From contig NZ_JAMWEL010000009.1 in the NCBI RefSeq assembly GCF_024509555.1, positions 1 to 64,000 on the forward strand: DNA of 64,000 bases. Reading direction: 5' to 3'. Below, piece by piece: positions 17,833 to 26,423 of this stretch. The position numbers and the translations under genes were made by a program. The DNA is from Streptococcus suis (GTDB lineage: Bacteria; Bacillota; Bacilli; Lactobacillales; Streptococcaceae). Below the pieces are notes generated by a model. The model ran no database searches. It was not told the origin of the DNA and worked only from the letters and a program-made list of their open reading frames with translations. How positions within the stretch are numbered: position 1 is the stretch's first letter; the number at the start of each line of letters is the position of its first letter.

Positions 17833-19827
17833 ATGGGAAAATTTGAAAAAGAAGCCAAACAGCTATTGGACGCTATTGGCGGCAAAGACAATGTCTCAGC
17901 AGTTTCTCACTGTGCGACACGGATGCGTTTTGTTCTTGCTGATGAGAAAAAAGCAAATGTAAAAGTCATCGAAGATATCCCTGCTGTAAAAGGAACCTTT
18001 ACCAATGCTGGTCAGTTCCAAGTCATCATCGGTAACGACGTTCCAATCTTCTACAATGACTTTACATCTGTGTCTGGTATCGAAGGTGTATCAAAAGAAG
18101 CAGCCAAGTCTGCTGCCAAAAGCAACCAAAATGCCATCCAACGTGTTATGACTATGTTGGCGGAAATCTTCACACCGATCATTCCTGCCCTTATCGTCGG
18201 CGGTTTGATTCTCGGTTTCCGTAACGTTTTGGAAGGCGTACAATTCGAAGCACTTGGTCAAGCTATGAAAGATGGAGAACTCCTCTTTGATGCAAGTGGT
18301 AAACCAATCTGGAACACTATCGTTCAAGTATCACCATTCTGGAATGGAGTCAACCACTTCCTCTGGTTACCAGGTGAAGCCATCTTCCACTTCTTGCCAG
18401 TAGGTATCACTTGGTCTGTATCTCGTAAAATGGGAACTTCACAAATCCTTGGTATCGTTCTTGGTATCTGTTTGGTTTCTCCTCAATTGCTCAACGCTTA
18501 TGCCGTACCTGGTACAGATGCAGCAACTATTGCCAGCGACTGGTCTTGGAACTTCGGTGCATTTAGTATTGCTCGTATCGGTTATCAAGCGCAAGTTATC
18601 CCTGCCCTCCTTGCTGGTTTGGCACTGTCTTACCTAGAAATCTTCTGGCGTAAGGTTGTTCCAGAAGTGGTCTCAATGATCTTCGTACCATTCCTATCAC
18701 TTCTTCCTGCCATCATCTTGGCTCACACTGTCCTTGGTCCTATCGGTTGGACAATCGGTCAATGGTTGTCAACTGTCGTATTGGCTGGTTTGACTGGTCC
18801 ATTGAAATGGCTCTTCGGTGCGGTATTCGGTGCCCTCTATGCGCCATTTGTTATCACTGGTCTTCACCACATGACCAATGCCATCGATACGCAATTGATC
18901 GCGGATGCTGGTGGAACTGGTCTATGGCCAATGATTGCTCTTTCAAACATTGCTCAAGGTTCTGCGGTATTTGCTTACTTCCTCATGAACCGTCACAATG
19001 AAAAAGAAGCTCAAGTTTCTCTTCCTGCAACCATTTCTGCTTACCTTGGTGTTACAGAACCAGCCCTCTTCGGTGTTAACGTGAAATACGTTTACCCATT
19101 CGTAGCGGCTATGATCGGTTCAAGTATCGCTGGCCTACTTTCTGTAACCTTCAACATCCAAGCTGCTTCTATCGGTATCGGTGGTCTTCCAGGTATCTTG
19201 TCTATCAAGGCTGAATACTGGGGTGCATTCTTTATGACAATGATTGTTGCGATTGTTGTCCCAATGATTTTGACAGCTGTTTTCAAACGTACAGGTGCAT
19301 TTTCAAAAAAAGAAGAAACTGTTGAAGAAGTTGTAGTCGTAACTGAAACTGTCGTTGAAACTGGTTCTGCTATCGAATTGATCAGCCCCCTAACTGGTCA
19401 AGCAAAAGAATTGTCACAGGCAACTGACCCTGTATTCGCATCTGGGGTCATGGGACAAGGTGTCCTTATCGATCCTAGCGAAGGTCTCTTAGTTGCTCCA
19501 GTCGATGGTGAAGTATCCGTCCTCTTCCCTACTAACCACGCTGTTGGTATCACTGCTGCAAACGGAGTTGAACTCCTTATGCACATCGGTATGGATACTG
19601 TTGGATTGGAAGGCAAAGGTTTCACAGCTCACGTCAAACAAGGTGACAAGGTAAAAGCTGGCGATAAATTGATTAGCTTTGACATCGATGTCATCAAGTC
19701 TGCTGGTCTCGTCGCTGAAACACCAGTCATCGTGACCAACCAAACTGATTTCAATACAGAGGTTCTTGGAAGCCTTCCTCGTTCAGTAGAACGTGGCCAA
19801 GCAATCTTGAAAGCAACAAAAGCATAA
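17833..19827 (+). CDS. treP: Trehalose-specific PTS enzyme IIBCA
   Basis: This 664-residue transporter imports and phosphorylates trehalose. Domain order: IIB (about 1-85, phosphorylated Cys in SHCATRMRF), IIC membrane domain (about 105-490) and IIA (about 515-664, phosphorylated His in LLMHIGMDTVGLEG). The short Glu/Val-rich linker before IIA marks the fusion. AGAAGGA lies upstream of the ATG. It is followed by treC, 84 nt on, in the same operon. Confidence 0.95.
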   Translation: MGKFEKEAKQLLDAIGGKDNVSAVSHCATRMRFVLADEKKANVKVIEDIPAVKGTFTNAGQFQVIIGNDVPIFYNDFTSVSGIEGVSKEAAKSAAKSNQNAIQRVMTMLAEIFTPIIPALIVGGLILGFRNVLEGVQFEALGQAMKDGELLFDASGKPIWNTIVQVSPFWNGVNHFLWLPGEAIFHFLPVGITWSVSRKMGTSQILGIVLGICLVSPQLLNAYAVPGTDAATIASDWSWNFGAFSIARIGYQAQVIPALLAGLALSYLEIFWRKVVPEVVSMIFVPFLSLLPAIILAHTVLGPIGWTIGQWLSTVVLAGLTGPLKWLFGAVFGALYAPFVITGLHHMTNAIDTQLIADAGGTGLWPMIALSNIAQGSAVFAYFLMNRHNEKEAQVSLPATISAYLGVTEPALFGVNVKYVYPFVAAMIGSSIAGLLSVTFNIQAASIGIGGLPGILSIKAEYWGAFFMTMIVAIVVPMILTAVFKRTGAFSKKEETVEEVVVVTETVVETGSAIELISPLTGQAKELSQATDPVFASGVMGQGVLIDPSEGLLVAPVDGEVSVLFPTNHAVGITAANGVELLMHIGMDTVGLEGKGFTAHVKQGDKVKAGDKLISFDIDVIKSAGLVAETPVIVTNQTDFNTEVLGSLPRSVERGQAILKATKA

Positions 19828-19911
19828 AACAAAATAAGAGTAGAGAGTTGGTGACCCCAACTCTTTGCCGTTGATTACATCATTTTTGAGAAAGGAATTG
19901 GTACTATCATC

Positions 19912-21537
19912 ATGACCATTGACAAACGTAAAGTCGTCTATCAAATCTACCCCAAATCTTACAAGGACACGACCGGAAATGGTGTCGGGGATTTACGAGG
20001 AATTATTGAAAAACTTCCATATCTAAAAGAGCTAGGCATTGATATGATTTGGCTCAATCCCTTCTACCCAAGTCCGCAAAGGGACAACGGCTATGACATT
20101 TCCGATTACACAACTGTCAATCCTGATTTCGGCACCATGGCCGACTTTGAAGAAATGGTGGTTGTCGGTAAAGAGCTGGGTATTGAATTTATGTTGGACA
20201 TGGTCCTCAATCACTGCTCAACGGAGCATGAATGGTTCCAAAAAGCCCTAGCTGGCGACAAATATTACCAGGATTTCTTTATCCTGCGTGACCAGCCAAC
20301 TGACTGGGTGTCTAAATTTGGTGGCAATGCCTGGGCTCCTTTTGGAGATACTGGGAAATACTACCTCCACCTCTTTGACGTGACCCAAGCCGACCTCAAC
20401 TGGCGAAATCCACATGTCCGTGAAGAACTCTTCAAGGTGGTCAACTTCTGGAAAGACAAGGGTGTCAAAGGCTTCCGCTTCGATGTCATTAACCTGATTG
20501 GTAAGGACGAAGTCCTCGAAGACTGCCCAATCAATGACGGCAAGCCAGCCTACACCGACCGCCCAATCACCCACGACTACCTAAAGATGATGAATAATGC
20601 TACTTTTGGTAGCGAAAAAGGCTTCATGACCGTTGGGGAAATGTCTGCCACCACCATTGAAAACTGCATTCTCTACACAGCTCCTGAACGGGAAGAATTG
20701 TCCATGGCCTTCAACTTCCACCACTTGAAAGTGGATTACAAGGACGGGCAAAAATGGACCATTATGGACTTCGACTTTGAAGAACTCAAACGCCTCTTCC
20801 ACACTTGGGGCGAAGAGATGTCCGTTGGAAATGGCTGGAACGCCCTTTTCTACAACAATCACGACCAACCTCGTGCCCTCAACCGCTTTGTCGATGTGGA
20901 GAATTTCCGCAACGAAGGAGCGACCATGCTAGCAGCCTCTATCCATCTGTCACGCGGTACGCCTTACATCTACATGGGCGAGGAAATCGGCATGATTGAC
21001 CCTGACTACAACAGCATGGACGACTATGTCGATGTGGAGTCTATCAATGCCTATCAGATGCTCTTGGATCAAGGTCACACACCTGAGCAGGCCTTCAAGA
21101 TTATCCAGGCCAAGTCCCGTGACAATTCCCGCACTCCGATGCAATGGGACGCTTCTGACAATGCAGGCTTCTCAACAGGCACCCCTTGGCTGAAGGCTGG
21201 CAAATCCTACCAAACGATTAACGTTGAACAGGAAAAAACTGGCCCAATCTTTACCTTCTACCAAGAACTCATCCGCCTACGGAAAGAGCTCCCTCTCATC
21301 TCAGAAGGGGACTACAAGGCCGCCTACAAGGATAGCCAGAAAGTCTATGCCTTTGAACGCTTACTAAATGGCGAAAAACTCTTAGTCCTCAACAATTTCT
21401 TCGCAGAAGAGGTTGAGCTAGACCTAGCAGACGATTATGCCCGCGGCCAAGTCCTTATTAGCAACTATCCTGACAACAAACTAGGTAAGAAAATCACCCT
21501 CAAACCTTATCAGGCACTGGCGATTTTGATGAAATAA
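19912..21537 (+). CDS. treC: Trehalose-6-phosphate hydrolase (alpha-phosphotrehalase)
   Basis: This 541-residue GH13 enzyme splits trehalose 6-phosphate into glucose and glucose 6-phosphate. Visible motifs are LDMVLNHCS, nucleophile Asp in GFRFDVINLIG, acid/base Glu in TVGEMSATT and NNHDQPR. It completes the treP pathway. The ribosome-binding site (AAAGGA) is rather far from the ATG, but the N-terminal MTIDKRKVVYQIYPKSYKD matches the family start well. Confidence 0.95.
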   Translation: MTIDKRKVVYQIYPKSYKDTTGNGVGDLRGIIEKLPYLKELGIDMIWLNPFYPSPQRDNGYDISDYTTVNPDFGTMADFEEMVVVGKELGIEFMLDMVLNHCSTEHEWFQKALAGDKYYQDFFILRDQPTDWVSKFGGNAWAPFGDTGKYYLHLFDVTQADLNWRNPHVREELFKVVNFWKDKGVKGFRFDVINLIGKDEVLEDCPINDGKPAYTDRPITHDYLKMMNNATFGSEKGFMTVGEMSATTIENCILYTAPEREELSMAFNFHHLKVDYKDGQKWTIMDFDFEELKRLFHTWGEEMSVGNGWNALFYNNHDQPRALNRFVDVENFRNEGATMLAASIHLSRGTPYIYMGEEIGMIDPDYNSMDDYVDVESINAYQMLLDQGHTPEQAFKIIQAKSRDNSRTPMQWDASDNAGFSTGTPWLKAGKSYQTINVEQEKTGPIFTFYQELIRLRKELPLISEGDYKAAYKDSQKVYAFERLLNGEKLLVLNNFFAEEVELDLADDYARGQVLISNYPDNKLGKKITLKPYQALAILMK

Positions 21538-21542
21538 TCAAG

Positions 21543-21566
21543 AAAAGAGGAGGAGACTCCTCTTTT
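21543..21566 (+). terminator. Terminator of treP-treC
   Basis: AAAAGAGGAG GAGA CTCCTCTTTT, a perfect 10-bp stem ending in T residues, 6 nt after the treC stop codon. Confidence 0.85.
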
Positions 21567-21601
21567 GTGATAGAATGAAATAAAAAAGAAAGGAAACACT
21601 T

Positions 21602-21964
21602 ATGCTTCAAGAATTTTTGAACAAGGTCAAGAATCCTGTCTTGAAGGACAAACTAGAAGGCATTTTCAATCAGATTCAGCAGGAATTTCCAAGTCTGACA
21701 ACTGAAATCAAGTGGAACCAGCCCATGTTTATCATGGACGGAACTTTTATTATCGGCTTCTCCGCTGCCAAGGCTCATATTTCCGTTGCACCTGAAACGG
21801 TTACTATGGAGACTTTTGCCAAGGACATCAAGGAAGCCGGCTACGATGCGACTTCCAACCTCTTCAAAATTAAGGAAGACCAAGAAGTTAACTGGGACCT
21901 GCTCCGCAATATCATCGCCTTTAACATGGAAGATAAGAAAGGCTATGATAAGTTTTGGAGATAG
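21602..21964 (+). CDS. DUF1801 / YdhG-like small protein
   Basis: This 120-residue protein resembles DUF1801 (YdhG/YjbR-like) proteins, with the typical FPSLTTEIKWNQPMF and IIGFSAAKAHISVAPE segments and a C-terminal IIAFNMEDK. Some family members have been linked to iron handling, but function is not established. AAAGGA precedes the ATG. It stands alone after the tre terminator. Confidence 0.75.
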   Translation: MLQEFLNKVKNPVLKDKLEGIFNQIQQEFPSLTTEIKWNQPMFIMDGTFIIGFSAAKAHISVAPETVTMETFAKDIKEAGYDATSNLFKIKEDQEVNWDLLRNIIAFNMEDKKGYDKFWR

Positions 21965-21997
21965 ACTGGGAATATAGTGTAACTATCCTCCGTCATT

Positions 21998-22161
21998 TAT
22001 AGTCGAATGAATTAGTTTTCTGATAAGGAACTGAGGTGTAGGTTGCTAGCACAGCCTAGTTACCGTGCTAGGTTGGAGAAATAACATACAAAGCAAGTCA
22101 CTTCCGCAGAGTACGGCTAACCAAAAGTGACAAAGTGTCAAGGTTAATTCAAATGACAATA
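21998..22161. repeat. MITE-like element, copy 2
   Basis: About 164 bp bounded by imperfect inverted repeats (left TATAGTCGAATGAATTAG, right read inward CTATTGTCATTTGAATTA). It shares the core GGAACTGAGGTG and GCAAGTCACTT with the copy at 8064-8213. It lies between a plus-strand gene and a convergent minus-strand gene. Confidence 0.7.
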
Positions 22162-22171
22162 GCATACAAAA

Positions 22172-22195
22172 AGCCAAGCTCAGATGAGTTTGGCT
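22172..22195 (-). terminator. Terminator of the LysM protein gene
   Basis: AGCCAA.CTCA and TGAG.TTGGCT form a stem; on the minus strand TTTTT follows. Confidence 0.7.
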
Positions 22196-22204
22196 ATAGT
22201 TATT

Positions 22205-23392
22205 TTATGGATTAAACGATACGTGGACATGATCGTAGTGATTCTCAGTCACACTTCCACGATCTGGCATCAAATTCCAAGTATATGCTGGTCCATAGAT
22301 ACTTGGATAAGGAGAATAGAAACGCTGTTTCCAAATAATATATGAAATATTTTTCGCACCTATATTAGCAATCGTATACTCTGCCACCTGATCACCCAAA
22401 GCCGAGCTAACTGGAACCATAAAGTCAATTGCCAATCCTTTACCATGGTCTTCAGGATCTCCAGCACGGTATCCTGAGAAGGAGGTGATACCAAATATTC
22501 CTGCAACTTCTGCACGGAAAGCTGCGACCTGAGGTTGCAAGCCTACATCAAATGAGCTAGTCGCTACTTGAGTTTGAGCTGCTGCTTGAGTTTGAGCTGC
22601 CGCTACTGCTTGGGCTGCCGCCGCTGCTTGAGCTTCCGCTGCCGCTTGGGCCTCCGCTGCCGCTTGGGCCTCCGCTACCGCTTGGGCCTCCGCTACCGCT
22701 TGGGCCTCCGCTACCGCTTGGGCCTCCGCTGCTGCTTGAGCCTCCGCTACTGCTTGAGCCTCCGCTACCGCTTGGGCCTCCGCTACCGCTTGGGCCTCGG
22801 CTGAAGCTTGAGTTTCGGCTGCCACTTGGGCCTCGGTTGCCACTTGAGCCTCGGCTGAGGCTTGATATTCGTTTGTTGGTTGTTCGGTGGAAACTTCATC
22901 CAAGTTTACAATAGTATTGTCAATATTTACTTCATTTGCAGTAACATCGATACTTGCTTGTACTGTTTCAGTTGGATTTTGCTGGCTAGGGGTTTCAATC
23001 TCAATATGGGTTACATGATTATTTTGATCCTTGGTGGTTGTTAAAACCGTTGATGGAAAAATTAAATTGACATCTGCAATTTGGTTCATTTTGGCAAGGA
23101 TTTCCATATCGATATCCATAGCAGCAGCAATAACACTCAAGGTATCTCCATATTTGATGGTGTAGGTTGCTTGTCCATTTTCTTGAACAATCTCTGGCCT
23201 AACCTCCTCTACAGTTCTCGGGCTCCATTCAAGGGCTGATATTGTTGAAGTGGCCATACTTGCAGCAAACAAGGACAATACTAGGGAGGAAGTATATAAC
23301 ATCTTTTTATTCTGTTTCAACAATGTAGATTTCTTTTTTCGTTTCATATAAATTGATTTATTTGTTTTCTTACGTTTCATTCTGATAATCAT
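22205..23392 (-). CDS. Secreted LysM protein with Ala/Gln-rich repeats and an M15-like C-terminal domain
   Basis: About 395 residues: a basic N-terminus and hydrophobic signal segment (KMLYTSSLVLSLFAASMA, about 30-48); a LysM domain (YTIKYGDTLSVIAAAMDI ... LIFPSTVL, about 76-119) expected to bind peptidoglycan; a tract of about 100 residues of (AEAQAV)n-type repeats; and a C-terminal domain (about 275-395) with DHGKGLAIDF and HYDHVHVSF. Those His/Asp spacings resemble M15-type D,D-peptidase zinc sites. A role in wall remodelling is inferred. The start is uncertain; several in-frame ATGs lie in the basic leader. Confidence 0.8.
   Translation of the reverse strand: MIIRMKRKKTNKSIYMKRKKKSTLLKQNKKMLYTSSLVLSLFAASMATSTISALEWSPRTVEEVRPEIVQENGQATYTIKYGDTLSVIAAAMDIDMEILAKMNQIADVNLIFPSTVLTTTKDQNNHVTHIEIETPSQQNPTETVQASIDVTANEVNIDNTIVNLDEVSTEQPTNEYQASAEAQVATEAQVAAETQASAEAQAVAEAQAVAEAQAVAEAQAAAEAQAVAEAQAVAEAQAVAEAQAAAEAQAAAEAQAAAAAQAVAAAQTQAAAQTQVATSSFDVGLQPQVAAFRAEVAGIFGITSFSGYRAGDPEDHGKGLAIDFMVPVSSALGDQVAEYTIANIGAKNISYIIWKQRFYSPYPSIYGPAYTWNLMPDRGSVTENHYDHVHVSFNP
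22568..22870 (-). repeat. 18-bp coding tandem repeats in the LysM protein gene
   Basis: TGGGCCTCCGCTACCGCT and close variants repeat head to tail (read on the plus strand) and encode six-residue AEAQAV/AEAQAA units. Several neighbouring units are identical, so the tract should change length by slippage or recombination in steps of 18 bp without a frameshift. Confidence 0.85.
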
Positions 23393-23540
23393 TCCTTTTC
23401 ATTTGGGTTGGCTATATCTTACCTAAATCAGAACTGAAAAACAAGGCATTTCTGTCTCTTTTAAATAAACTGTATCCACTATGTAATCTTAGACATTTTT
23501 CGTCATCAAATCCATATACTTGTCACATAACCGACACATT

Positions 23541-23583
23541 AAAAAAAGAACAAGTAGAAAACTGCCAACAGGCCATCACTTGT
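23541..23583 (-). terminator. Terminator of the Gfo/Idh/MocA gene
   Basis: On the minus strand GGAACAAGT ... ACTTGTTC with a long loop is followed by TTTTTTT. Confidence 0.7.
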
Positions 23584-23612
23584 TCCTCAATACTTATCCA
23601 AATAAAGTTGCT

Positions 23613-24596
23613 CTACATTTCCTCCGGATAAACCAAGCCCCATTCTTTGCGGAGTTGAGTCATAATGTCCATGACATCTTGGGTAAATGCTAGGTGCATG
23701 GTGTTTTCGATGCCTGCGACAGCTTTTTCCATATCCGCCACTTCATAAGAAAGAGCCTTGGCAGTTTCGCCTATCTCGATGACCTCCTGGCTGCCGTCCT
23801 CAGTGTAGGTGATGACTGCCTTCTGACCACGTGGATACTCGTAAAGCTCGATGTAGCCTTTATCGTAGGCAATCGTTCCACGTTTTGGCTGTTTGGCATG
23901 GAGGGTCAGGGCGATAGTCGCCATTTCTCCTGCATCATTGCTGAGCAAAATCCCTACCTGCTCGTCCACACCTGTCGGAGCCAATTTGACCTGGGACAAG
24001 ACCTGGCTAGGCTTTTCCGTCATAAACCAACGGACAAATGACAGAGCGTAGACACCAATATCCAAGAGAGCACCGCCTGCCAAGTTCTTATTGAAAAAGC
24101 GGTTGGTCATATCGTATTCCTTGTAGCTACCAAAGTTCATCTGAATCATCTTCAACTCTCCCAGCTTACCACTGGCCACCACTTCACTCAACTGACGATA
24201 GATTGGCATATGGAAAATGGTCATGGCTTCTGCCAAGATAACCTGATTTTCTTCTGCCAGTTGAATGGCTTCTGCTAATTCTTCTGAATTAAGCGTAATA
24301 GACTTCTCACAGAGGACATGTTTCCCTGCCTTCAAAGCTTTTCTCAAATAATTGATATGGGTATTGTGAGGTGTAGAAATATAGATAATATCCACTTGAG
24401 GATCCTCAAATACTTGATCGATTTCTTCATAAACTTTCTCAATGCCATATTTTTGCGCAAATTCCACACCCTTGTCATAGGTACGGTTGGCTACCGAATA
24501 AAGATTTCCTCCCATAGCCTGCAAGGCCTGAACCAATTCATTGGCAATGACACCTGTTCCCAGAGTCGCCCATTTATACTTCATTTGCACTTCCAT
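23613..24596 (-). CDS. Gfo/Idh/MocA-family NAD(P)-dependent oxidoreductase
   Basis: About 327 residues with an N-terminal Rossmann fold (WATLGTGVIANELVQAL), ISTPHNTHI and the conserved GKHVLCEKS, where the Lys is usually catalytic. The C-terminal half is the family's beta-sheet substrate domain. The substrate (a sugar or inositol derivative) cannot be read from the sequence. I place the start at 24596 because GAGGT lies 5 nt upstream; an ATG four codons later is also possible. It is divergent from rnhC. Confidence 0.85.
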   Translation of the reverse strand: MEVQMKYKWATLGTGVIANELVQALQAMGGNLYSVANRTYDKGVEFAQKYGIEKVYEEIDQVFEDPQVDIIYISTPHNTHINYLRKALKAGKHVLCEKSITLNSEELAEAIQLAEENQVILAEAMTIFHMPIYRQLSEVVASGKLGELKMIQMNFGSYKEYDMTNRFFNKNLAGGALLDIGVYALSFVRWFMTEKPSQVLSQVKLAPTGVDEQVGILLSNDAGEMATIALTLHAKQPKRGTIAYDKGYIELYEYPRGQKAVITYTEDGSQEVIEIGETAKALSYEVADMEKAVAGIENTMHLAFTQDVMDIMTQLRKEWGLVYPEEM

Positions 24597-24680
24597 AGTG
24601 TACCTCACTTTCTTCTACCATTATAGTAAATTCCACCCTTTTCTGCACACTCTAACTAGCATTTGTGTTACAATAAGAAC

Positions 24681-25571
24681 ATGAATACCGTTGTACTAAA
24701 GGCATCTGCCCAGCAAAAACAAGCCATGATGGCTCACTATGACCGCTATCGGCAGACCAGCAAAAATCCTTACATAGAAGCATTTTTCAAACTGACCGGT
24801 GCCAGCCTGTCCATCTACACTTCTGGAAAAGTCGTTTTTCAGGGGGAAATGGCAGAGCAGGAAGCAGGGCTCTGGGGCTATGAGCCAGAAAGCTCTGGAC
24901 AGACGACCATACCTGGTCAAAACCTGCCCATGATTGGTACCGATGAGGTTGGAAACGGGTCTTATTTTGGAGGTTTGGCAGTCGTTGCTAGTTTTGTCCG
25001 CCCAGAAGACCATGCCTTTCTCAAGTCGCTTGGTGTGGATGATTCCAAGAAAATGACAGACCAAAAAATCTGCCAAATCGCCCCTCTCTTAAAAGAGAAA
25101 ATCCCCCACCAAGCTCTGCTATTGTCACCGAAAAAATACAACGAAGTCATCGAGCAAGGCTACAATGCGGTGTCTGTCAAGGTCGCCCTGCACAATCAGG
25201 CTATTTTCCTACTCTTGCAAAAGGGTGTCCAGCCTGAGAAGATTGTCATTGACGCCTTCACTTCCAGTCAAAATTATCAAAAGTACTTGAAGAAGGAAGC
25301 CAATCAATTTGCCAACCCCATCACTCTAGAAGAAAAAGCTGAGGGCAAGTATCTGGCTGTGGCAGTATCTTCAATCATTGCTAGAGCTATGTTTTTAGAA
25401 AATCTTGTCCAGCTTGGTCAACTGGTAGGCAGAAACCTACCTTCTGGTGCGGGCAGTAAATCCGACCAAGTCGCAGCCAGCATCTTAAAAGACTACGGTA
25501 TGGCTGGACTCAACCAAACCGCCAAACTCCACTTTGCCAATACACAAAAAGCACAAAAATTAGTGAAATGA
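24681..25571 (+). CDS. rnhC: Ribonuclease HIII
   Basis: This 296-residue enzyme degrades the RNA strand of RNA/DNA hybrids. It has the N-terminal TBP-like substrate-binding domain (about 1-80) and the catalytic domain starting with [14 protein letters not shown] (Asp/Glu), DDSKKM and VIDAFTS. The ATG at 24681 gives the usual family length; the ribosome-binding site is weak. lepB follows after 10 nt, forming an operon. Confidence 0.93.
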   Translation: MNTVVLKASAQQKQAMMAHYDRYRQTSKNPYIEAFFKLTGASLSIYTSGKVVFQGEMAEQEAGLWGYEPESSGQTTIPGQNLPMIGTDEVGNGSYFGGLAVVASFVRPEDHAFLKSLGVDDSKKMTDQKICQIAPLLKEKIPHQALLLSPKKYNEVIEQGYNAVSVKVALHNQAIFLLLQKGVQPEKIVIDAFTSSQNYQKYLKKEANQFANPITLEEKAEGKYLAVAVSSIIARAMFLENLVQLGQLVGRNLPSGAGSKSDQVAASILKDYGMAGLNQTAKLHFANTQKAQKLVK

Positions 25572-25581
25572 GGAAAAATTT

Positions 25582-26205
25582 ATGACCAGAAATAAAAAAC
25601 GTTCAAGCTTTGCTAACTTTCTTGCAGAATGGGGCCCCCTCATTCTCTTTATGCTAGCAATATTTGCCAGCCGATATTTTCTATGGGACCCTGTATCCGT
25701 TGATGGTCATTCTATGGATCCGACTCTCCAACACCAAGAAAAATTGGTTATGTTCAAGACAACATCTATAGATCGTTTTGATATTGTCGTGGCCAGCGAA
25801 ACAGATAGCGATGGTAAAGAAAAGCTCATTGTCAAACGAGTTGTCGGCATGCCCGGCGACACCATTCGCTATGAAAACGATGTTCTCTATATCAATGATC
25901 AGGAAGTTGACGAACCCTACCTAGATGAATATCTCGCTGCCTTTCAAAAGGATAAACTGCAAGAGGAGTATGCATACAACAAGCAATTCCAAGCAGTTGC
26001 ACAAGCGGCCCAAGCCTTTACACAAGATGCCAATCGTTCTATTAATTTCAGCGTCACAGTGCCAGAAGGACAATATTATCTCTTAGGTGATGACCGCCTG
26101 GTATCTCTAGATAGCCGTAACGTAGGAACATTCGCACGGGATAAAATCAAGGGAGAAGTTGTCTTCCGCTTTTGGCCTGTCAACCGTGTTGGAACTGTCG
26201 ATTAA
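25582..26205 (+). CDS. lepB: Signal peptidase I
   Basis: This 207-residue membrane protease cleaves signal peptides. One N-terminal membrane anchor (about 15-32) precedes the catalytic Ser in VDGHSMDPTL and the Lys in IVKRVVGMPGD; GDDRLVSLDSR is the last conserved box. The stop codon coincides with the start of a BOX-like element, and a terminator follows at 26368. Confidence 0.95.
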   Translation: MTRNKKRSSFANFLAEWGPLILFMLAIFASRYFLWDPVSVDGHSMDPTLQHQEKLVMFKTTSIDRFDIVVASETDSDGKEKLIVKRVVGMPGDTIRYENDVLYINDQEVDEPYLDEYLAAFQKDKLQEEYAYNKQFQAVAQAAQAFTQDANRSINFSVTVPEGQYYLLGDDRLVSLDSRNVGTFARDKIKGEVVFRFWPVNRVGTVD

Positions 26206-26358
26206 TACTCTTCGAAAATCAAAACTATCCGTTGTCAAGAGCCTTGATGAGTGAAAAGCTCCGGTGGAGCTTTTCAGCCTGTTACCTTGAAACAAGACAG
26301 TAACAGAGTTCTATCATCGGCTTCGTTTCCTAGGCTATTTTTGATTTTCATTGAGTAT
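26205..26358 (+). repeat. BOX-like element (A and C ends) after lepB
   Basis: It starts ATACTCTTCGAAAATCAAAA and ends TTTTGATTTTCATTGAGTAT; these ends are near-inverted copies and match the outer ends of streptococcal BOX elements. Inside is a hairpin AAAAGCTCC GGT GGAGCTTTT (26253-26275). The element begins at the last base of the lepB stop codon. Confidence 0.8.
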
Positions 26359-26367
26359 AACACAAAC

Positions 26368-26392
26368 AAGTTTGGAGCATTGTTCCAAACTT
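26368..26392 (+). terminator. Terminator between lepB and recD2
   Basis: AAGTTTGGA ... TCCAAACTT followed by CTTTTTT. Confidence 0.8.
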
Positions 26393-26423
26393 CTTTTTTC
26401 ACTAGTTGTAGGAATGATACTCT

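Noticed and set aside
22568..22870. Cys/Leu/Arg-rich open frame on the plus strand
   Set aside because: It is the complementary reading of the 18-bp coding repeat in the LysM protein gene.
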